Notes under the pieces: generated by a model
What the model saw: only the letters and a program-made list of their open reading frames with translations
Told to the model about the DNA's origin: nothing
Databases searched by the model: none
Part shown: one piece after another, positions 59,768 through 64,000 of the stretch
Layout: each line of letters begins with the position of its first letter
Numbering within the stretch: the stretch's first letter is position 1
Source: Lachnospiraceae bacterium
GTDB taxonomy: Bacteria > Bacillota > Clostridia > Lachnospirales > Lachnospiraceae
Length of the DNA stretch: 64,000 nucleotides
Assembly (NCBI GenBank): GCA_024683645.1
Contig: JAIKYA010000075.1
Location: 1-64,000 of the forward strand
Reading direction: 5' to 3'
Made by a program: the position numbers and the translations under genes

Positions 59768-60238
59768 CAATTCCTCGACTGCCTGATCCATAGTCCACCC
59801 CATTGCTATCGCCATCTCCGAAAACAGCATACGTTCGGCATATGTGAGCATCTTTGCATCGGCGATATTTAAACTCTTATGGTTCTTTTTATTCTCGTGC
59901 TTAACTTCCCTGAGCTGGCGTATAAGATTGGTCACATTGTCCATGTCACCGCTCTTAAGTATCACGTCGCACTCTTCCCTTGCAGGCATTTTTCCTTTTC
60001 TCTTACTCTTTTTGATGGTGGGAAGACGCTTCTCAGCTTCTTTCTTTTCGATGACCTTACGTATTATCTCCGCCTCGCGGTCAACAGGAACGTAGATCTT
60101 ATCCCTGCTGTCATAGTAAGGCTGAAGGGTATAATAAATTTTGTCATTACTGCCGAATTCGAGCTTTCCTATGTCCACAACTTCGCAAGCCCCTGATACA
60201 CCGTAAAGAACATAATCTCCGATCTTAAATTTGTACAT
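59750..60238 (-). CDS. CarD-family transcriptional regulator
   Basis: The start is ATG at 60238 after GAGGTTATC, rather than an upstream codon that would precede this site. The 162-aa product opens MYKFKIGDYVLYGVSGACEV, the Tudor-like CarD/CdnL RNA-polymerase-interacting domain (about 1-70), followed by the helical domain (DREAEIIRKVIEKKEAEKRL, then SGDMDNVTNLIRQLREVKHE). CarD-type proteins bind the RNA polymerase beta subunit and stabilise open promoters. It lies downstream of copy 2 of the structured element. Confidence 0.9.
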   Translation of the reverse strand: MYKFKIGDYVLYGVSGACEVVDIGKLEFGSNDKIYYTLQPYYDSRDKIYVPVDREAEIIRKVIEKKEAEKRLPTIKKSKRKGKMPAREECDVILKSGDMDNVTNLIRQLREVKHENKKNHKSLNIADAKMLTYAERMLFSEMAIAMGWTMDQAVEELSECLG

Positions 60239-60304
60239 GATAACCTCACTTCCGGCCACGCGTCACTTTTGACAAAACTTCGATTTCTCCCCTCATGTTA
60301 TATT

Positions 60305-60310
60305 ATTATA
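60305..60310 (-). promoter_or_regulatory. possible -10 box of the carD promoter
   Basis: A perfect TATAAT on the minus strand lies 66 nt upstream of the carD start. The -35 region (CTGGAA, 17 nt away) is poor, so the call rests on the -10 and position. Confidence 0.4.
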
Positions 60311-60380
60311 CACTACTATGCAAAAATTTCCAGTGTTATTTTTCTTTTATAAGCAATTTTTCCGGTATTACCATAAGAAT

Positions 60381-60516
60381 AGCATGTCGCTTGCGACATG
60401 CGAGCGCCTCGCGCGGTTGCCGCAGGCAACATTTTCCTCTCGCGCGAGTGCGCATCCCGCCCGGAGGGCTTTTTTGCTTTAAGGAAATTCCAGAGGAATT
60501 TCCTATAAAGAAAAAA
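60381..60516. repeat. repeated structured intergenic element, copy 2
   Basis: Same layout and orientation as copy 1 at 30157-30291. Hairpin I is gcatgtcg-CTTG-cgacatgc (60382-60401): the CTTG loop is kept while three stem pairs are changed on both sides compared with copy 1. Hairpin II is gttgcc-gca-ggcaac; the gcccggagggc plus T-run is kept; hairpin IV is kept (60470-60491 with 60495-60516), with a G-A mismatch. On the minus strand it lies just past the HU terminator and 70 nt before the carD -10 box. It fills most of the 325-nt carD-HU gap. Confidence 0.9.
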
Positions 60517-60522
60517 TAAAAA

Positions 60523-60540
60523 GGCCGGAGTGATCCGGCC
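60523..60540 (-). terminator. rho-independent terminator of hup
   Basis: A perfect 7-bp stem ggccgga / tccggcc with a 4-nt loop is followed on the minus strand by TTTTTATTTTTT. It lies 23 nt past the HU stop and just before copy 2 of the structured element. Confidence 0.92.
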
Positions 60541-60563
60541 TTTTCTACACGGTCAAAAAATTC

Positions 60564-60860
60564 TTACTTTTTCTTAGCGCCGTTTACAGCATCCTTAAGA
60601 GCCTTGCCGGCTTTGAACTTAGGAGACTTGGAAGCCTTGATCTTGATGGTAGCGCCTGTCTGAGGGTTACGTCCTGTGCGGGCTTTTCTCTCAGAAACTT
60701 CGAATGTACCGAAGCCTACCAGTGAAACCTTCTTGTCGCCCTTCTTGTTGCTGAGTTCTTTCTTAACCACATCGATAAATGCGTTTAAGCCGGCCTCAGC
60801 GTCCTTCTTGGACAGACTAGCCTTCTTTGCCATAGCTTCAACTAATTCTGCTTTGTTCAT
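60564..60860 (-). CDS. hup: HU-type DNA-binding protein
   Basis: This 98-aa nucleoid protein bends DNA as a dimer. It opens [20 protein letters not shown]; the DNA-binding arm is [20 protein letters not shown], and the core ends [34 protein letters not shown] is the ribosome site and the promoter is at 60915-60943. It is monocistronic, with a terminator. Confidence 0.96.
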   Translation of the reverse strand: MNKAELVEAMAKKASLSKKDAEAGLNAFIDVVKKELSNKKGDKKVSLVGFGTFEVSERKARTGRNPQTGATIKIKASKSPKFKAGKALKDAVNGAKKK

Positions 60861-60914
60861 GATTTTCTCCTCTCAAAAGCAATTATTTAGTGACCCTGTG
60901 CCACTTATGAAAAT

Positions 60915-60943
60915 ACAATACCACTAAAAACAAGCTTTTGCAA
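60915..60943 (-). promoter_or_regulatory. sigma-A promoter of hup, with upstream direct repeats
   Basis: On the minus strand TTGCAA, 17 nt, TATTGT. Two exact 10-bp repeats (tacattttgt on the plus strand, 60944-60953 and 60974-60983, 30 bp apart) lie just upstream, a possible operator or UP-like site. Confidence 0.7.
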
Positions 60944-60988
60944 TACATTTTGTTAAAAAATCTAATAAAATACTACATTTTGTGGCCA

Positions 60989-61714
60989 TCATATCCCGCC
61001 GCGTTTTTTCAGACGCTGTCTTTCAACTTCAAAAATAAATCTCACGAATTCCTCCCTGGCTTCCTGCTTCATATCGACAAACTGCATGCGGTGATCAAAC
61101 ATATCCCTTACATCCGCATGTTTTTCACTCTTTATTATCTTGCCGAGAAAAACATAATTCTTCTTTTCCCCTGAAGGAGTTGTGGCTATCATATGTGTTA
61201 TCACCATTCCTGCTTCGGGAAGCTGTCTTCCTGAAACAAATCTGACACCCCCGCCGCTTATATCGACGGTAGTGCCTTTTTCAAAGCCGTCCATGGTAAG
61301 CAGTGTACCGTTTTTTGTAGCTTCCTTAAAGGCCATGGCATTTTCCGCAGTCAGCAGGAGATACCTTACATCAAGGTTTGCATCAAGTCTGAAAAACTTA
61401 CGCCGTTCATACTTTTCAAGCTCGCCCGTCAGGCGCATTTCCACTACCCTGAATTTGCCGTCTGTTACATTTCTGACAACGGTAACGGGAGCGGTATATA
61501 TCTTGTTCAGAAAGAAATACGCATTAAAACGTTCCCCCGAATGCAGCGGGATCATCCTCGACTGCTGCGTGGGATTGGTTATACGGAATACTGATCCTTC
61601 CAGGGAATCATGTACCGAACACATATACTTTTTGTCCATGGCCTCAGGCTGGTCCAGCGTGATCGGATTCTTGATCAGTTCCACCGGTATGCCGGGCTTT
61701 ATGACTTTTTCCAT
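60989..61714 (-). CDS. PilZ-domain protein (YcgR-like)
   Basis: This 241-aa cytoplasmic protein has an N-terminal YcgR-type barrel (about 1-100) and a C-terminal PilZ domain (about 105-215). The c-di-GMP signature is intact: RRKFFR (an RxxxR box) and TVDISGGGVRFVS (a DxSxxG box). YcgR-like proteins brake the flagellar motor; a motility role is likely but no flagellar gene is in view. It is the last gene of the deoC-pepP-unknown run and directly follows the small unknown. Confidence 0.9.
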   Translation of the reverse strand: MEKVIKPGIPVELIKNPITLDQPEAMDKKYMCSVHDSLEGSVFRITNPTQQSRMIPLHSGERFNAYFFLNKIYTAPVTVVRNVTDGKFRVVEMRLTGELEKYERRKFFRLDANLDVRYLLLTAENAMAFKEATKNGTLLTMDGFEKGTTVDISGGGVRFVSGRQLPEAGMVITHMIATTPSGEKKNYVFLGKIIKSEKHADVRDMFDHRMQFVDMKQEAREEFVRFIFEVERQRLKKRGGI

Positions 61715-61981
61715 TTACATGATATCTCCGTACTGGTTCATATTGCCTACCGTTGTCTGGAATTTTCTCTCCAGCTCCACACTGCGCTCACTGGCAAGAT
61801 CCATATATCTGATAAATACAGACTCCACACTCTCTCCGCTCTCCGCCGCTATCTCTTCCATCACCGGCTTAAGCTGCTGAAGCTGGTATCCTACTCTTGT
61901 ATTCTGTCCGTCCACATCTTTAAGTGCCTGATCCGCAAAAGCATTTATCCTTTCCAGAAAGGCTGCATCTTCCTTAGTCAT
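61715..61981 (-). CDS. small hypothetical protein
   Basis: The second in-frame ATG (61981) is favoured because GGGAGG then lies 7 nt upstream; the first ATG is directly on that site. The 88-aa product (MTKEDAAFLERINAFADQAL at the start) is helical and charged, with ESGESVESVFIRYMDLASER in the middle. I do not recognise a family. Between pepP and the PilZ gene; possibly linked to motility. Confidence 0.75.
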   Translation of the reverse strand: MTKEDAAFLERINAFADQALKDVDGQNTRVGYQLQQLKPVMEEIAAESGESVESVFIRYMDLASERSVELERKFQTTVGNMNQYGDIM

Positions 61982-61983
61982 CC

Positions 61984-63780
61984 TCATACCTCCCGTGTAA
62001 CATTTTCAAGCCATATTTTTTCTTCTTCATTCATAAAGGGTGAGAGTTTTTCCCTGACAGCCCTGTGATATTCATTAAGCTGCCTTCTCTCTTTGTCCTC
62101 AAGATAAGCCGTATCTATGCCGTCCAGATCTATCGGAACATAAGTCAGCGGTTCAAAACTGAGAAACTCACCGTCCGCATTTTTCATGCTGCTTACACAG
62201 AGCAGTATATTCTCGGTTCTGATACCGTACTTACCCTCTATATATACTCCGGGTTCATCGGAGATCACGACTCCGGCTTCCATTTCTGCCTCTTTAACAT
62301 TACGAAGACATTTGGGTCTTATACTCTGCGGTCCTTCGTGTACATTAAGCATATATCCCACGCCGTGTCCCGTTCCGCATTTATAATCTGTCCCCAGCTC
62401 CCACAGGGGTTTTCTTGCGATCACATCAAGATTTCTGCCTGTGACGCCTTTTAAGAATATCACATTCTGAAGTGCGAGCGTACCCGCACATACTTTAGTA
62501 AAATGCTTCTTAAGTTCGGCAGATGCCCCCACGGGTATCAGTGTCCTGGTAACATCCGTTGTACCGCCCGTATACTGTCCCCCGCTGTCTACCAGGTATA
62601 CTTCATCCTCGGCTGTAACGGCGCAGTTATCTTTCTCCGCTTCATAATGCATCATTGCCGCATTTGCTCCGCAGGCACTGATGGTAGTAAATGAGAGATC
62701 ATAGCATTCATCATCTTCAAGACGCATCTTATCCAGCTTCATCGCAGCTTCATATTCGCTGATCCCTGCCTTTAATCCCTCTTCTTTCATGTATTTCAAA
62801 AATCTGGTAAGTATCAGAGAATCTTTAAGATAAACCCTTCTTATGTTCTCACACTCTGTCCTGTTTTTGACAGCCTTAAAACCTGCTGACGGATTCCTTT
62901 CAAATACCGGGACCGCCCCCTGTTTTTCAAGCAGGCGCAGGAGCAGATAATTTGTGTATGCCGGATCCACGAGTACACGGCCGGCTCCCACGTCATTCAG
63001 ATCACCGTAAAAATCATGATACGAAAGAAGTACTATGCCTTTGTCTTCGGCATAACTGATCAGTTCATCCGTTACGGATTCCTCTTTTACATACAGTCTT
63101 ACTTCCTTTTCACTTATAACTGTATAAGCATAGCATACGGGATTGTATCTTATATCGCCGCCTCTTATGTTAAAAAGCCACATCTGATCATCAAGAGCCG
63201 ATATTATATGCGTACCGCAGCCCGTCTCTTTCATCTTTTTGCGGATCCTGCATAGCTTTGCCTCATATTCCTCGCCGTATAAAGCACTGGGCAGTATCCA
63301 TATCTTCTCACTGCTGTCTGCGGGTCTGTCCTTCCATACCTCATCTGCCGGGTCCGCTCCCGCCAGCAGGAAAGCTCCCTTTTCTTTCAGTATATCCCTT
63401 ATCTCCGCACCGGTTGCAGCTCCCATGAGTTTACCGTTGAACATGAGCACATCACCTTCCAGAATATGCTCTTTCAGAAAATCATTCAGCTCGGGAACTC
63501 CTTCCATTCCCATACGCATAAGTACCGTGCCGCTGCCTTCAAGTTCTTTTGCTGCCTGCACAAAATACCTTCCGTCAGTCCACAGCCAGGCTCCTTCCGG
63601 TCCTATCAGCAGGTCTCCGTTTGAACCCGTAAAACCAGAGAGAAATTCCCTGATCTTATAATGATCGCTTATATATTCCGAACCATGCGGATCCGAGGTG
63701 GTACACAGATACCAGTTCGCATCATTCTTATCAAGTCCTTTTCTTAATGCTTCTATCCTGTCAGCAAATATATTACTCAT
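61984..63780 (-). CDS. M24 family Xaa-Pro aminopeptidase-like protein
   Basis: The start is ATG at 63780 (GGAGAACTAAAAAG upstream, within the end of deoC). The 598-aa protein has two creatinase-like N-terminal domains and a C-terminal pita-bread metallopeptidase domain. Metal ligands are seen in VDSGGQYTGGTTDVTRT, GTGHGVGYMLNVHEGPQ, ISDEPGVYIEGKYG and GIRTENILL, all present. It should release N-terminal residues before proline. Length matches the long APP/PepP2 type found in Firmicutes. Confidence 0.93.
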   Translation of the reverse strand: MSNIFADRIEALRKGLDKNDANWYLCTTSDPHGSEYISDHYKIREFLSGFTGSNGDLLIGPEGAWLWTDGRYFVQAAKELEGSGTVLMRMGMEGVPELNDFLKEHILEGDVLMFNGKLMGAATGAEIRDILKEKGAFLLAGADPADEVWKDRPADSSEKIWILPSALYGEEYEAKLCRIRKKMKETGCGTHIISALDDQMWLFNIRGGDIRYNPVCYAYTVISEKEVRLYVKEESVTDELISYAEDKGIVLLSYHDFYGDLNDVGAGRVLVDPAYTNYLLLRLLEKQGAVPVFERNPSAGFKAVKNRTECENIRRVYLKDSLILTRFLKYMKEEGLKAGISEYEAAMKLDKMRLEDDECYDLSFTTISACGANAAMMHYEAEKDNCAVTAEDEVYLVDSGGQYTGGTTDVTRTLIPVGASAELKKHFTKVCAGTLALQNVIFLKGVTGRNLDVIARKPLWELGTDYKCGTGHGVGYMLNVHEGPQSIRPKCLRNVKEAEMEAGVVISDEPGVYIEGKYGIRTENILLCVSSMKNADGEFLSFEPLTYVPIDLDGIDTAYLEDKERRQLNEYHRAVREKLSPFMNEEEKIWLENVTREV

Positions 63781-63784
63781 CTTT

Positions 63785-64000
63785 TTAGTTCTCCGATGCA
63801 GCTTCTTTGGCAAAATCCGCCGTTGCGGATGCCCCGACTCTTTCGCAGCCGAGTTCCAGAAATTCCCTGAGGGCAGAAAGAGTCCTGATCCCTCCCGCGG
63901 CTTTCATCTTAACACCCGGATCGATATTGGCCTTAAACAGCCTGATATCATCCGCAGTTGCGCCAGCTGTGCCGAAACCCGTAGACGTTTTGATATAGTC
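63785..64000 (-). CDS. deoC: deoxyribose-phosphate aldolase, C-terminal part
   Basis: The gene enters from the right edge; only 71 C-terminal residues are in the window. DYIKTSTGFGTAGATADD contains the Schiff-base lysine in KTSTG, and KMKAAGGIRTLSALREFLE plus GASATADF complete the barrel. It cleaves deoxyribose-5-phosphate to acetaldehyde and glyceraldehyde-3-phosphate in nucleoside salvage. Its end contains the ribosome site of the M24 peptidase gene, 4 nt away, so the two are coupled. Confidence 0.93.
   Translation of the reverse strand, partial: DYIKTSTGFGTAGATADDIRLFKANIDPGVKMKAAGGIRTLSALREFLELGCERVGASATADFAKEAASEN

Noticed and set aside
1-64000. CRISPR array, tRNA or rRNA genes, prophage
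   Set aside because: No evenly spaced repeats with unique spacers, no tRNA-like cloverleaf with CCA-type ends, and no phage structural genes were seen. The 7206 element is cloverleaf-like but has no tRNA features.

Overview
ORGANISM. The window looks like a chromosomal segment of a fibre-degrading Lachnospiraceae (Clostridia, low-to-mid GC Firmicutes). The reasons are gene content and style: a membrane-anchored CBM2-GH5 cellulase, large secreted proteins built from InlB-type and Ig-like repeats, an mreBCD-mrdA-rodA-mgsA wall cluster, Asp23-fakA-recG, an HgdB-type activase, strong AGGAGG ribosome sites and consensus sigma-A promoters with 17-bp spacers. Almost all genes lie on the minus strand. 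No tRNA, rRNA, prophage or CRISPR array was seen. The genus is not resolved. LAYOUT (the minus strand is read right to left). 1-4786: a secretome operon encoding a lipoprotein resembling a subtilisin prodomain, a CAP-domain protein, a CBM2-GH5 cellulase, and then the start of a probable S8 serine peptidase. 4794-7179: serA and serC with their own promoter and terminator. 7206-7369: a 164-bp multi-hairpin element. 7370-16032: yajC, leuB, a previously hidden 38-aa ORF, ilvD, ilvB and a 1219-aa secreted transglutaminase-like protein, which are tightly packed and mostly overlapping. 16038-18435: tgt and a cNMP-regulated PP2C-type phosphatase. 18465-19679: a 5'-truncated Ig-repeat gene abutting a 202-bp MITE-like element. 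19748-25929: aroC (plus strand) facing an operon of ykuD, DUF1292, DUF5662, trpS, citrate synthase and lactonase. 25962-30125: asp23-fakA-recG. 30157-30291: first copy of a repeated structured element. 30298-37908: a 1516-aa secreted protein (BspA-like repeats, papain-like fold, a VRCK repeat tract, Ig-like repeats), gpsA, and a MoxR ATPase/VWA pair. 37977-45977: mreB-mreC-mreD-PBP2-rodA-mgsA-dacA. 45969-52007: a methionine gamma-lyase-like gene divergent from a 1410-aa 2-hydroxyacyl-CoA dehydratase activase. 51636-54870: a small cluster with a J-domain protein, a HAMP/degenerate GGDEF membrane protein and unknowns. 54937-59767: ligA-metA and a divergent GT-C-like membrane enzyme. 59750-64000: CarD, the second copy of the repeated element, HU, a PilZ protein, a small unknown, an M24 peptidase and deoC (cut by the window). 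HOW IT WORKS TOGETHER. The core is housekeeping: amino-acid biosynthesis, cell elongation and transcription/DNA maintenance. Interleaved with it is a surface/secreted layer of cellulase, CAP, transglutaminase-like and papain-like proteins, all sharing a signal peptide followed by an acidic linker. The most unusual signals are a repeated structured element whose first hairpin covaries between its two copies, a related-looking but different cloverleaf element in the same kind of position (directly between a gene 3' end and the next promoter), nine in-frame VRCK repeats that differ only at synonymous positions, a translationally coupled 38-aa ORF inside the branched-chain operon, and a possible stand-alone subtilisin-prodomain lipoprotein in line with a probable subtilase.
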